Assembly (NCBI RefSeq): GCF_021284745.1
Contig: NZ_CP089925.1
Span: 2,665,001-2,729,000 of the forward strand
Source of the DNA: Lysobacter sp. KIS68-7
GTDB lineage: Bacteria; Pseudomonadota; Gammaproteobacteria; Xanthomonadales; Xanthomonadaceae
Length of the DNA: 64,000 bases
Reading direction: 5' to 3'
The translations under genes were made by a program, and so were the position numbers. Position 1 is the first letter of the stretch; every line of letters starts with the position of its first letter. The notes below the pieces were generated by a model. That model was not told where the DNA came from and searched no databases. It worked only from the letters and a program-made list of their open reading frames with translations. This document shows, in pieces, positions 25,701-35,214 of this stretch.

Positions 25701-26357
25701 TCAGTAGTGCGTGTGCTCGCGATCGAACTGCTGGCGCGGATCGGGCCGCAGTGTGATCGGGAAGGCGAGCGTCTTCGACTCGCCCGCTGCAATCACCAGG
25801 GCCCGTTCGCGCAGGTCGGGCCGACCGGGCGGCAAGCGCGGTTGCCACACGCGCACGTCGTAACGGCCCGGCGGCAGCGCATCGAAGGACACGCGGCCGC
25901 GCGCATCGGTGCGCGCGTAGTACGGCGCATCGGTGATGTAGAGATAACTGATCATGCCGTCGTGGATGTTGCAGCCCACCGCGACGACGCCGGTCTTGTC
26001 GAGCACCAGCGGCGCCGCGCTTTCGCCGGGCGCGACGACGAACTCGAAGGCCTTCGCCGGCGAGAACGAATACACGTGGTGGCGCGTGCTGTCGCTATTG
26101 CGGAACACGACGCTGTCGCCGGGGCGGAACACCTCGACGTAGGGCATGAAGGTGAGTTGCTTCTGGTCGATCGTGCGCGACGTACTGCGCAGGTTCGCTG
26201 CACCGCTCCACGGCGCAGGCGGCACGACGGTGACGACCGCGTCGGCGACCGGTTGCCCGTTCTGGTCGGTGACTTGCACCAGCAGGCTCGCGCCCGCCGC
26301 GAAGGACGGGAGCGACAGCAGGCAAGCCACGACCACCCCCCAGCCCAAGTGCCGCAT
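25701..26357 (-). CDS. Periplasmic cupredoxin-like protein (methylamine-utilization-like)
   Basis: 218 residues. The ATG at 26357 has GGGGGAGAGG directly upstream and a signal peptide (LGWGVVVACLLSLPSFAAG). Two parts follow: a cupredoxin-like fold with candidate copper ligands (DSTRHHVYSFS, VVAVGCNIHDGMISYLYI), and a C-terminal carboxypeptidase-regulatory-like beta domain (FDALPPGRYDVRVWQPRLP). Similar proteins are often labelled methylamine utilization proteins without evidence for that role. It heads a three-gene operon with the EAL sensor and the outer-membrane barrel. Electron transfer or copper sensing in the periplasm is an inference from the ligand set. Confidence 0.75.
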   Translation of the reverse strand: MRHLGWGVVVACLLSLPSFAAGASLLVQVTDQNGQPVADAVVTVVPPAPWSGAANLRSTSRTIDQKQLTFMPYVEVFRPGDSVVFRNSDSTRHHVYSFSPAKAFEFVVAPGESAAPLVLDKTGVVAVGCNIHDGMISYLYITDAPYYARTDARGRVSFDALPPGRYDVRVWQPRLPPGRPDLRERALVIAAGESKTLAFPITLRPDPRQQFDREHTHY

Positions 26358-26463
26358 GCCTCTCCCCCGATTGGCGTGCAGTGGGTATCCCGCGCCGAGC
26401 GTAGCACCCCCGCAGGCCGGCGGCGCAAGGCCCCGGGCCGACCCGGCAACGCGGGGCCCGGCC

Positions 26464-27378
26464 TCAGGCTTCGTTGGACACGCCGTGCGGCACGTGCCCG
26501 GCGGCGACGTGGCGGCGGGCGGAATCGATGTTGCGCGAGGAGTCGTCGAAGAAGATGTCGGCGCCGAAGGTTTCCAGGAACGGGCCCTTGTCGCGGCCGC
26601 CGAGGAAGAGCGCCTCGTCCAGGCGCACGTCCCATTCGCGCAGCGTGCGGATGACGCGCTCGTGCGCCGGCGCGCTGCGCGCGGTGACCAGCGCGGTGCG
26701 GATCGGCGCGTTCTCGCCCACGGGGAACGCGGCCTGCAGGCGATGCAAGGCATCGAGGAAACCGCGGAACGGGCCGCCCGAGAGCGGTTCGCGCGCGCGC
26801 GTGGTCTCGTGGTCGTGGAAGGCAGCCAGGCCCTGCTCCTGCGACACGCGCTCGGATTCGTCGCCGAAGATCACGGCGTCGCCGTCGAAGGCGATGCGCA
26901 ACTGATCGTGCGAGGTCTGCGCGGCACGCGCAGGCAGGATCGTCGCCGCAGCCACGCCGTGTTCGAGCGCGCGCCGCACCGATTCGGGGTTCGCCGACAG
27001 GAACAGGTGCGCGCCGAAGGGCCGGATGTAGGGCCAGGTCGGCGCGCCCGAGGTGAAGGTCGCGCGCGAGATCGCCAGCTGGTGGTGGTGGATCGAGTTG
27101 AAGATGCGCAGCCCGGTGTCGGACGAATTGCGCGACAGCAGGATGACTTCCACGCGCGGCGCATCGGCCGGCGTGCCCACGTTCAATGCGAGCAGCTTGC
27201 GTACCAGCGGGAAGGCGATGCCCGGCGCGAGCGGCGCATCTTCGTGCGCGCGCTGGTGCGCCTGGTAGGCCTCCACGCCTTCGCGTTCGTACAGCGCGTG
27301 GCTGTGCTCGAGGTCGAACAGCGCACGCGAGGTGATCGCGACGGTCAGCGGCGGTGCGGGAGCGTCGGCTTCGTCCAT
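26464..27378 (-). CDS. 5'-nucleotidase
   Basis: 304 residues, matching the bacterial 5'-nucleotidase family related to cytosolic NT5C1. Conserved blocks include VAITSRALFDLE, VILLSRNSSDTGLRIFNSI, FLSANPESVRRAL, IAFDGDAVIFGDESE and GGRDKGPFLETFGADIFFDD (HAD-like Asp-rich ending). It should dephosphorylate AMP or IMP. The gene starts one base upstream of the nadK stop in transcription order, so the pair is tightly linked: a nucleotide phosphatase next to the enzyme that phosphorylates NAD. Confidence 0.88.
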   Translation of the reverse strand: MDEADAPAPPLTVAITSRALFDLEHSHALYEREGVEAYQAHQRAHEDAPLAPGIAFPLVRKLLALNVGTPADAPRVEVILLSRNSSDTGLRIFNSIHHHQLAISRATFTSGAPTWPYIRPFGAHLFLSANPESVRRALEHGVAAATILPARAAQTSHDQLRIAFDGDAVIFGDESERVSQEQGLAAFHDHETTRAREPLSGGPFRGFLDALHRLQAAFPVGENAPIRTALVTARSAPAHERVIRTLREWDVRLDEALFLGGRDKGPFLETFGADIFFDDSSRNIDSARRHVAAGHVPHGVSNEA

Positions 27379-27379
27379 G

Positions 27380-28165
27380 TCACACCATGAACTGTTCGCT
27401 GAGCATGCGCTCTTCGAGGTTGTGTTCCGGATCGAACAGCAAGGTCACGGTGCGTTCGCTCGACTCGCGGATGGTCACTTCGACGACATCGCGCACTTCA
27501 TGCGAATCGGCGGTCACGCTCACCGGTCGCTTGTAGGGATCGAGCACGCGCACGCGCACCTCGGTGTCCGCCCTGAGCAGCGCGCCGCGCCAGCGCCGCG
27601 GACGGAAGGGAGCCAGCGGGGTGAGCGCGATGATGCGCGAGCCGAGCGGCAGGATCGGCCCGTGCGCGGAATAGTTGTAGGCGGTGCTGCCCGCGGGCGT
27701 GGCGACCAGGACGCCGTCGCAGATCAATTCGTCCAGGCGCGGCTTGCCGTTGAGCTCGATGGCCAGGTGCGCGGCCTGGCGCGTTTGTCGCAGCAGCGAA
27801 ACCTCGTTGTAGGCGAGCGAGCCCACGCTTGCGCCGCTCTCGGTCTGCGCCACCATTTCGAGCGGTCGCAGCACGGCGGGTTCGGCCGCGGCGATGCGCG
27901 CGAAGATCGAATCGAAGCTGGCCGGATCGTCGCGGTGGTGGTTCATCAGGAAACCGACCGTGCCGAGCTTCATACCGAACACGGGCTTGCCGAGGCCGCC
28001 GTGCCGATGCAGCGTCTGCAGCATGAAGCCGTCCCCGCCGAGGGCGACGAGGACATCGGCCTCCTGCGGTTCGTGTTGGCCGTGCAGCGCAACGAGCGCC
28101 GCGAGTGCGCGCTGCGCTTCGTCGGCGGGGCTGGCCAGGAAGGCGAGACGGGGCGTGTCGGTCAT
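27380..28165 (-). CDS. nadK: NAD kinase
   Basis: 261 residues. ATP-dependent 2'-phosphorylation of NAD to NADP. The family GGDG motif (ALGGDGFML, residues 41-49), the NE of LAYNEVSLL and the [19 protein letters not shown] loop are all present. Its start overlaps the stop of the hybrid kinase by four bases, which implies coupled expression. The gene supplies NADPH demand for enzymes such as kynurenine monooxygenase, but that functional link is general, not specific. Confidence 0.96.
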   Translation of the reverse strand: MTDTPRLAFLASPADEAQRALAALVALHGQHEPQEADVLVALGGDGFMLQTLHRHGGLGKPVFGMKLGTVGFLMNHHRDDPASFDSIFARIAAAEPAVLRPLEMVAQTESGASVGSLAYNEVSLLRQTRQAAHLAIELNGKPRLDELICDGVLVATPAGSTAYNYSAHGPILPLGSRIIALTPLAPFRPRRWRGALLRADTEVRVRVLDPYKRPVSVTADSHEVRDVVEVTIRESSERTVTLLFDPEHNLEERMLSEQFMV

Positions 28166-30168
28166 GCGGGCGAGGATAACCCGCCCAGCGCACGTTCGAT
28201 GTCGGCCAGCAACGCGGCCACGCGCGCGCCCGCGCGGTCGGCCGTGGCGCCGAAGGCGGCGTCGGCGACGGAGGGGTCGGTCACCTCGTGTTCGATGGCA
28301 TCCAGCAGTTGCGCGGCCTCGTCGGCGCCCAGGGTCAGGCAGGCCGAGCGCAGGCGATGGGCGAGCATCCCGAGCGTCGCGCGGTCCAGGGGCGCGCGCG
28401 CCAGGCGCCAGCGTTCGAGGTCCTGGCGCGTGTCGGTGGCGAAGGCGGCGAGGATGCGGCGCAGCTTGTCGCGGTCGTCGTGGACGATGCGCGAGAGCGC
28501 GTCGAAGCCCTGGATCGGCGGCAGCGCACGCGCGATGGCGTCGCGCAGCGGCTCCAGTTGCACGGGCTTGGCGAGGAAGGCATCCATGCCCGCGGCGAGG
28601 CAGCGCTCGCCATCGCCCGACGTCGCGCCCGCGGTGATGGCCACGATGGACAGCGGCGGCAGGTGCGCGGTGCGTTCGTGTTCACGGATGCGCGCGGCCA
28701 GGGCGAGGCCATCGAGCTTCGGCATCTGCACGTCGGTGAGCAGCAATGCGTAGCGCGTGCGTTGTTCAACGATGCGCGTCCATGCCGCTTCACCGTCCTC
28801 CACCGCTTCGCAGGCGTAACCGAGGCGTTCGAGTTGCTGGGTGATGACTTCGCGATTGGTCGCGTTGTCGTCGGCGAGCAACACGAGGCGGCCGGAGCGC
28901 GCCGCGTCTTCGATCGACAAGGCCGGATGCGTGCCCGCCACGTGCGCGATGCGCGGTGCCTGCGCACGCGCGCGTTCGGCCACGATGGCATCGGCGGACG
29001 CACGCACGAACGGTAGCGACACGCGGAAGCGCGAGCCCTCCCCTTCGCGGCTTTCGCATTCCAGCGTGCCGTCCATGAGATCGACGAGGTGGCGCACGAT
29101 GCTCAGGCCCAGGCCCGTTCCGCCGAAGCGGCGCGTCGTGGAGGCATCGGCCTGGCGGAAAGGTTCGAACAACGTGGCCAGCGCCTGCGGCGGTATGCCG
29201 ATGCCGGTGTCGGCCACGTCGAAGCGCAAACGCACGCGCGGGTCCGCGGGATCCTGGCGATCCGGCGACACGGACAGCGTCACGCGCCCGCGTTCGGTGA
29301 ACTTCACCGCGTTGCCGCCGAGGTTCGCGAGGATCTGGCGCAGGCGCACGCGGTCGCCTTCGACCAGCGCAGGCACGGCCTCGTCGACCTCCACGTCCAC
29401 GTCGATGCCCCGCTCCATCGCCTGCGCGCGGAGCACCACGCCCAGGTCTTCGACCATGCGACCGGGCGACAGCGGCAGCGTTTCGAGTTCGACCTTGCCC
29501 GCTTCGATCTTGGAGAAATCGAGCACGTCGTTGAGCAGCGCCAGCAGCACTTGCGCAGAGTCGCGGCAGGTGTCGAGCATGCGGCGTTGCTTGTCGTCGA
29601 GCGCCGTGTGCGAAAGGAGTTCGACCATGCCGATCACGCCGTTCATCGGCGTGCGGATCTCATGGCTCATGGTGGCGAGGAAACGGGCCTTCTCTTCCGC
29701 CGCCGCGCGTGCCGCTTCCTCGGAACGACGCAGCGCTTCTTCCTGGTCGCGGCGATCGGTGTCGTCGTAACACACGCCCACCATCCACGGCAGGTCGCCT
29801 TCGCCGAAGCGCGTGGCCTCGCCCACCCACCAGCGCCAGCCGCCGCGTCCGTCGGGGAGGCGGAATTCGATCGGCACGTCGTGTTCGCCGCGACGCGTGC
29901 GTTCGACGCGCTCCATCGAAGGGGCCACGTCGTCCGGATGCATCATCGCGAAGGTCTGCGCCGCCAGCGTGTGGTCGGGCGCAAGGCCGACGTAGGCACG
30001 GTCGGCCTCGCTCATTTCGAACTCGTCCGTGGCCATGTCCCAGGTCCACACGACGAGTTTCGCCGCCTGCAGGGCGAGGTCGAGCCGCACGCGATCCAGG
30101 CTGGCGCGCAACCCGACGTCCGCACTTTGCGTGCGGACGCTTCCAGAGCGTCGCGGCCCGTCTTCCAC
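28162..30168 (-). CDS. Hybrid sensor histidine kinase (PAS-HisKA-HATPase-REC-Hpt)
   Basis: About 668 residues. A PAS domain ([14 protein letters not shown] to [13 protein letters not shown]) leads to HisKA with the phospho-acceptor in [19 protein letters not shown], then HATPase ([29 protein letters not shown]), a receiver ([25 protein letters not shown]) and a C-terminal Hpt ([15 protein letters not shown]). All phosphorelay residues are there, so it could carry a full multi-step relay to an unlinked regulator. No TM helix: a cytosolic sensor. The start is uncertain; GTG at 30168 just after the gdhB stop is used, with TTG at 30111 an alternative. Stop overlaps nadK. Confidence 0.9.
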   Translation of the reverse strand: MEDGPRRSGSVRTQSADVGLRASLDRVRLDLALQAAKLVVWTWDMATDEFEMSEADRAYVGLAPDHTLAAQTFAMMHPDDVAPSMERVERTRRGEHDVPIEFRLPDGRGGWRWWVGEATRFGEGDLPWMVGVCYDDTDRRDQEEALRRSEEAARAAAEEKARFLATMSHEIRTPMNGVIGMVELLSHTALDDKQRRMLDTCRDSAQVLLALLNDVLDFSKIEAGKVELETLPLSPGRMVEDLGVVLRAQAMERGIDVDVEVDEAVPALVEGDRVRLRQILANLGGNAVKFTERGRVTLSVSPDRQDPADPRVRLRFDVADTGIGIPPQALATLFEPFRQADASTTRRFGGTGLGLSIVRHLVDLMDGTLECESREGEGSRFRVSLPFVRASADAIVAERARAQAPRIAHVAGTHPALSIEDAARSGRLVLLADDNATNREVITQQLERLGYACEAVEDGEAAWTRIVEQRTRYALLLTDVQMPKLDGLALAARIREHERTAHLPPLSIVAITAGATSGDGERCLAAGMDAFLAKPVQLEPLRDAIARALPPIQGFDALSRIVHDDRDKLRRILAAFATDTRQDLERWRLARAPLDRATLGMLAHRLRSACLTLGADEAAQLLDAIEHEVTDPSVADAAFGATADRAGARVAALLADIERALGGLSSPA

Positions 30169-30187
30169 GGGCCGGACTCTACTCCCG

Positions 30188-33100
30188 TCAGCCGCGCGAG
30201 GCGAGCTGCGACAAGCGCTGCACCGCGACGGAGGCCGTCGGATAGTCCAGCGACTTCTGCGCGGAGAGCTCGTTGAGCATCGCGAGCGTGAAGCGCAGCG
30301 ACGCATCGTCGCGCTCCAGCCAATGCTTCACCTTCGCGTCGGCGTTCGCCCCCGGCTTCGCCAGCACCTGCGCGACCAGGATGCGCTGCTGCGCGCCGAG
30401 TTCTTCACGCAGGGCACCGCGAGCGACCGCATGCCAGCGGCCTTCCACCGCCAGCGCGTCGATCTGCTGCAGCAACCACGGCACGCGCAGGGCATCGCCG
30501 AGGCGGAAGTGCACCTTGGCCACGTCGGTCGGACGCAGCTTGCGCTCCTTCGCCAGCTCGATGATGTCCGGGCACGGTTCCAGGTACGGCAGCGCGGCGA
30601 GCTGGTCGGCGAGCGCGGGCGGCAGGCCCTTCGCGTTCCAGTCGCGGATGCTCGCTTCGTACGCGGGGCGCTGCGTGTCGGGCAGGATGCGCTCGCCCGC
30701 GCGAATGTCGCGGAAGCCGTTGTGGAAGTGGTCCACAGCCGTCGCGATGTCGGGGATCACGCCCGGGCGCGAGAGCAGCCAGCGCGTGAACTGGCGCTGC
30801 AGCGTCCAGATCACCTGCAAGGCATCGATCTGCACCGCTTCGGCCACCTTGCCGTCGAGCGCGTCGATCTGCGCCCACAACTCGCGGATGTCCAGCGTTT
30901 CGCGCGTGATGGTGAAGGCCTTGGCCACTTCGCTCGGCGAGCGGCCGCTGTCTTCCTGCATGCGCATGGTGAAGGTCGCACCCATGCGGTTGACCATCGA
31001 ATTGGTCACCGCGGTGGCGATGATCTCGCGCTTCAGGCGGTGCTGTTCCATCGCCTTCGCATACTTCTGCTGCAGGGGCTGCGGGAAATAGCGCACCAGT
31101 TCCTTCGACAGGTACGGATCTTCCGGAACGTCGGAGTTGAGCAGCTGCTGGAACAGCACGATCTTCGAGTACGACAGCAGCACCGAGAGTTCCGGACGCG
31201 TCAGGCCCTGGCCGCGCACCTTGCGCTCGGCGATTTCCTTGTCGCTCGGCAGGTATTCGATGCCGCGATCGAGCAGGCCCTGCGATTCCAGCGTGCGGAT
31301 GAAGTGCTGCTTGGAGCCCATGCGCGACAGGCTCATGCGCTCCATCAGGCTGATCGCCTGGTTCTGGCGGTAGTTGTCGTTGAGCACCAGGTGGCCGACT
31401 TCGTCGGTCATCTCCGCCAGCAACTTGTTGCGACCGTCCAGCGTCAGCTTCTTCTTCTGCACTTCGCCATTGAGCAGGATCTTGATGTTCACCTCATGGT
31501 CCGAGGTGTCCACGCCCGCCGAGTTGTCGATGAAGTCGGTGTTGAGCAGCACGCCGTGCTGCGCCGCTTCCACGCGGCCCAGCTGGGTGAGGCCCAGGTT
31601 GCCGCCCTCGCCCACCATGCGGCAACGCAGGTCGGCGCCGTTCACGCGCAGGCCGTTGTTGGCGCGGTCGCCCACGTCGGCATGCGTTTCGCGCGAAGAC
31701 TTGACGTAGGTGCCGATGCCGCCGTTCCACAGCAGGTCGACCGGCGATTTGAGGATGGCCGACATCAGTTCGGTCGGGCTCAGCGACGCGGCATCGGATT
31801 CGATGCCGAGCGCGGCGCGCACTTCCGGCGAGACCGGGATCGACTTGGCGCTGCGCGGATACACGCCGCCACCCTTGCTGATCAGCGCCTTGTCGTAGTC
31901 GTCCCAGCTCGAACGCGGGAGCTTGAACATGCGCTCGCGTTCCTTGAACGTCTTCGCGGCATCCGGATTCGGGTCCAGGAAGATGTGGCGATGGTCGAAG
32001 GCCGCCAGCAGGCGGATCTTCTTCGACAACAGCATGCCGTTGCCGAACACGTCGCCCGACATGTCGCCGATGCCCACGCAGGTGAAGTCCTGCGTCTGGC
32101 AATCGCGGCCGAGCGCGCGGAAGTGGCGCTTGACCGATTCCCACGCACCACGCGCGGTGATGCCCATGCCCTTGTGGTCGTAACCGACCGAACCGCCGGA
32201 GGCGAAGGCGTCGTCGAGCCAGAAGCCGTGCGCACGCGCGATGCCGTTGGCGATGTCGGAGAACGTCGCCGTGCCCTTGTCCGCGGCGACGACCAGGTAC
32301 GGATCGTCCGCATCGTGGCGCACCACGTTGGGCGGATACAGGATCTTGCCGTCGGGCGAGAGGTTGTCGGTGATGTCCAGCAGGCCGTTGATGAAGCGCT
32401 GGTAGCAGGCCACGCCCTCGGCGAACCACGCGTCGCGGTTCGTCGCCGGGTCCGGCAACTGCTTGCAGTAGAAGCCGCCCTTCGAGCCGACCGGCACGAT
32501 GACGGTGTTCTTCACCATCTGCGCCTTCACCAGGCCGAGGACTTCCGTGCGGAAGTCTTCGCGGCGATCCGACCAGCGCAGGCCGCCACGCGCGACCGGG
32601 CCGAAGCGCAGGTGCACGCCTTCCACGCGCGGGCCGTACACGAAGATTTCGCGATACGGGCGCGGCTTGGGCAGGTCGGGGACCTTCGCCGAATCGAACT
32701 TGAAGGCCACGTAGTCGGCGGGGCCGCCGTCCTTGCGCTTGCCGCCTTCGTACTGGATGTAATAGCTGGTGCGCAGCGTGGCGTCGATGACGCCGATGAA
32801 GCTGCGCAGGATGCGGTCGTCGTCCAGGCTGGACACGCGGTCCATCAGGCCGAGCAGCGTCGAACGCGTGATCTCGATCTGCTGCTCGCGCGTGCCCGCG
32901 CGGGCTTCGATCACCGGCGTCACGGCGGCCAGCGCCGCGGCATCGCCTTCCAGCAGCGCCTGCAGCTGGGCGCCGAAGCGTTCCATGCCCTGCTTGATCG
33001 CCGCCTTGGACTCGCTGCCGGTGCACGGATCGAAGCGCGCTTCGAACAGTTCGACCAGCAGGCGGACCAGCAACGGATAACGCGAGAACGTGGCTTCCAC

Positions 33101-35200
33101 GTAGCTCTGCGAGAACGGCACGCCGGTCTGCAGCAGGTACTTGCAGTAGCCACGCAGCATCGCGACCTGGCGCCAGGACAGGCCGGCCATCAGCACGAGG
33201 CGGTTGAAGCCGTCGTTCTCCGCTTCGCCGCGCCAGATGCGGGCGAAGGCGGCTTCGAAGTTCTCGTCGATGCGGCCGATGTCGATCTCGCCCTGCGTCG
33301 CTTCCACTTCGAAGTCCTGGATGTAGGCGACGTCGCCGTTGGACTCGATGCGGTACGGATGCTCGGAGATCACGCGCAGCCCCATGTTCTCCATCATCGG
33401 GAGCGCATCGGACAGCGGGATGTCGTCGTGCAGGCGGTAGAACTTGAAGCGCAGGCCGCCGTCGCGGTGCGAACGGTACAGCGACAGGCGCAGGTCGTCG
33501 GCGCCGGACAGCGCGGCGAGGTGTTCGACGTCGGCGGCGGCCACCTGCGGGCCCACCTGTTCGATGTAGCCCATCGGCAGCGCACGGCCGTAGCGCGACG
33601 CGAGCTTCAGGCCCACTTCTTCACCGTGGCGCCGGGCGAGCTGTTCGGACAGTTCGTCCTGCCAGTCGCGCACGATCTGCGCCAGGCGCGTTTCGAGTTC
33701 GGCCTCGTTGATGTCCACCTTGGCGCCCGCGCGCGGACGCACGATCAGGTGCAGCTGCGCCAGCGGCGACTCGCCGATGTGCACGGTGGAGTCGACGTAC
33801 TCGCCCTGCAGCGCGTCCTTGAGCATCGCTTCGATGCGATGGCGCATCAGCGTGTCGTGGCGATCGCGCGGCACGTAGACCAGCACCGAGAAGAAGCGCC
33901 CGTAGCGGTCGCGGCGCAGGAACAGCTTGCTGCGCACGCGTTCCTGCAGGCCGAGGATGCCCGAGGCGGTGTCGAACAGTTCCGCTTCGCTGGACTGGAA
34001 CAACTCGTCGCGCGGCAGCGTTTCCATGATGTGGCGCAGCGCCTTGCCGCTGTGGCTGGCCGGGCGCAGGCCCGATTCGCGCATCACGTGCTCATAGCGC
34101 TCGCGCACCAGCGGGATGTCCCACGGGCGGCGGTTGTAGGCGCTGGAGGTGTACAGGCCGAGGAAGCGCTGTTCGCGCACCGGCTTGCCCTTCGCGTCGA
34201 AGGTGAGCACGCCGATGTAGTCCATGTAGCCGCGGCGGTGCACGGTGGCGCGCGAGTTGGTCTTGGTCAGGATCAGCGCATCGACCGCACCGGACTGCGG
34301 CATGTAATGCGCGGCCAGCGAGGTCAGCGGGCGCGGCGGGCCCGCTTCCTTGTTGCGCAGCAGGCCGAGGCCCGATTCCGGGTGCGCGATCAGGAATTCT
34401 TCCTTGCCACGCTTCTCGACCGTGTATTCGCGGTAACCGAAGAACGTGAAATGGTTGTCGGCGGCCCAACGCAGGAATTCCTGCGCTTCGGCGCGGCCCG
34501 CGTCGGACACCGGGATGTTGTGCGAAGGCAGTTCTTCGGCGACCTCGAGCATGCGCTCTCGCATCTGCTCCCAGTCGACGACGATCGCGCGCACGTCGGA
34601 CAGCACGGCGCGCATGCGCGCTTCGATCTTCGCCAGCGCGGGCTGCGGCTGGCGGTCGATCTCGACGTGCAGGTAGGACTCGTTGGTGCCCTCGCCCACG
34701 CCGGTGAGCTTGCCGGCCTTGTCGCGCGCCAGCGGCACGACCGGATGGCCGAGCACGTGCACGCCGATGCCCATGTCGGCCAGCGCCATGGTCACCGAGT
34801 CGACGAGGAAGGGCATGTCGTCGTTGAGGATCTGCAGCACGGTGTGCGGCGATTCCCAACCGTGTTCCTTCATCGTAGTGTTGAACAGGCGCACGTTCGC
34901 CTTGCCGGGCTTGCGCGTCTCGGAGAACTCCAGCATGCCGGCGGCCAGCGCGGCCCAGGCATCGGCCGGATGTTCGGCGAATTCATCGCGCGTCATGCGG
35001 TGGTAGAAGCCGCGCGCGAAGGCCTCGGCCTCCGCGGCGCGCGACTTCGGCACGCGCTTGCGCAGGGCCTCGAGGACCGGGGTGAGGTCGAACCGCGCCG
35101 GGGTCGGCGCGACAGGATGGGTCATGGCTTTCGTCGAAGATTTCGCGGGGGGAGCGGCCTTCTTCGGGGCCGCCTTGATCGATTTCGGACGGGTGCTCAT
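30188..35200 (-). CDS. gdhB: NAD-specific glutamate dehydrogenase, large (about 180 kDa) type
   Basis: 1670 residues. It oxidatively deaminates glutamate to 2-oxoglutarate with NAD, a catabolic role. The N-terminal half has regulatory ACT-like regions (SHNIPVSDAGRAEAQEF, HFTFFGYREYTVEKRGKEE). The catalytic part contains RFGPVARGGLRWSDRREDF, VPVGSKGGFYCKQLP, the dinucleotide-binding GIGDMSGDVFGNGML and DLLWNGGIGTYVK, as in the Streptomyces/Pseudomonas large-GDH class. The first 25 residues are Lys/Ala/Pro-rich low complexity; the ATG at 35125 is an alternative start. It lies 14 bases after the acyl-CoA dehydrogenase gene. Confidence 0.95.
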   Translation of the reverse strand: MSTRPKSIKAAPKKAAPPAKSSTKAMTHPVAPTPARFDLTPVLEALRKRVPKSRAAEAEAFARGFYHRMTRDEFAEHPADAWAALAAGMLEFSETRKPGKANVRLFNTTMKEHGWESPHTVLQILNDDMPFLVDSVTMALADMGIGVHVLGHPVVPLARDKAGKLTGVGEGTNESYLHVEIDRQPQPALAKIEARMRAVLSDVRAIVVDWEQMRERMLEVAEELPSHNIPVSDAGRAEAQEFLRWAADNHFTFFGYREYTVEKRGKEEFLIAHPESGLGLLRNKEAGPPRPLTSLAAHYMPQSGAVDALILTKTNSRATVHRRGYMDYIGVLTFDAKGKPVREQRFLGLYTSSAYNRRPWDIPLVRERYEHVMRESGLRPASHSGKALRHIMETLPRDELFQSSEAELFDTASGILGLQERVRSKLFLRRDRYGRFFSVLVYVPRDRHDTLMRHRIEAMLKDALQGEYVDSTVHIGESPLAQLHLIVRPRAGAKVDINEAELETRLAQIVRDWQDELSEQLARRHGEEVGLKLASRYGRALPMGYIEQVGPQVAAADVEHLAALSGADDLRLSLYRSHRDGGLRFKFYRLHDDIPLSDALPMMENMGLRVISEHPYRIESNGDVAYIQDFEVEATQGEIDIGRIDENFEAAFARIWRGEAENDGFNRLVLMAGLSWRQVAMLRGYCKYLLQTGVPFSQSYVEATFSRYPLLVRLLVELFEARFDPCTGSESKAAIKQGMERFGAQLQALLEGDAAALAAVTPVIEARAGTREQQIEITRSTLLGLMDRVSSLDDDRILRSFIGVIDATLRTSYYIQYEGGKRKDGGPADYVAFKFDSAKVPDLPKPRPYREIFVYGPRVEGVHLRFGPVARGGLRWSDRREDFRTEVLGLVKAQMVKNTVIVPVGSKGGFYCKQLPDPATNRDAWFAEGVACYQRFINGLLDITDNLSPDGKILYPPNVVRHDADDPYLVVAADKGTATFSDIANGIARAHGFWLDDAFASGGSVGYDHKGMGITARGAWESVKRHFRALGRDCQTQDFTCVGIGDMSGDVFGNGMLLSKKIRLLAAFDHRHIFLDPNPDAAKTFKERERMFKLPRSSWDDYDKALISKGGGVYPRSAKSIPVSPEVRAALGIESDAASLSPTELMSAILKSPVDLLWNGGIGTYVKSSRETHADVGDRANNGLRVNGADLRCRMVGEGGNLGLTQLGRVEAAQHGVLLNTDFIDNSAGVDTSDHEVNIKILLNGEVQKKKLTLDGRNKLLAEMTDEVGHLVLNDNYRQNQAISLMERMSLSRMGSKQHFIRTLESQGLLDRGIEYLPSDKEIAERKVRGQGLTRPELSVLLSYSKIVLFQQLLNSDVPEDPYLSKELVRYFPQPLQQKYAKAMEQHRLKREIIATAVTNSMVNRMGATFTMRMQEDSGRSPSEVAKAFTITRETLDIRELWAQIDALDGKVAEAVQIDALQVIWTLQRQFTRWLLSRPGVIPDIATAVDHFHNGFRDIRAGERILPDTQRPAYEASIRDWNAKGLPPALADQLAALPYLEPCPDIIELAKERKLRPTDVAKVHFRLGDALRVPWLLQQIDALAVEGRWHAVARGALREELGAQQRILVAQVLAKPGANADAKVKHWLERDDASLRFTLAMLNELSAQKSLDYPTASVAVQRLSQLASRG

Positions 35201-35214
35201 TTCAGTGTGTGTGC

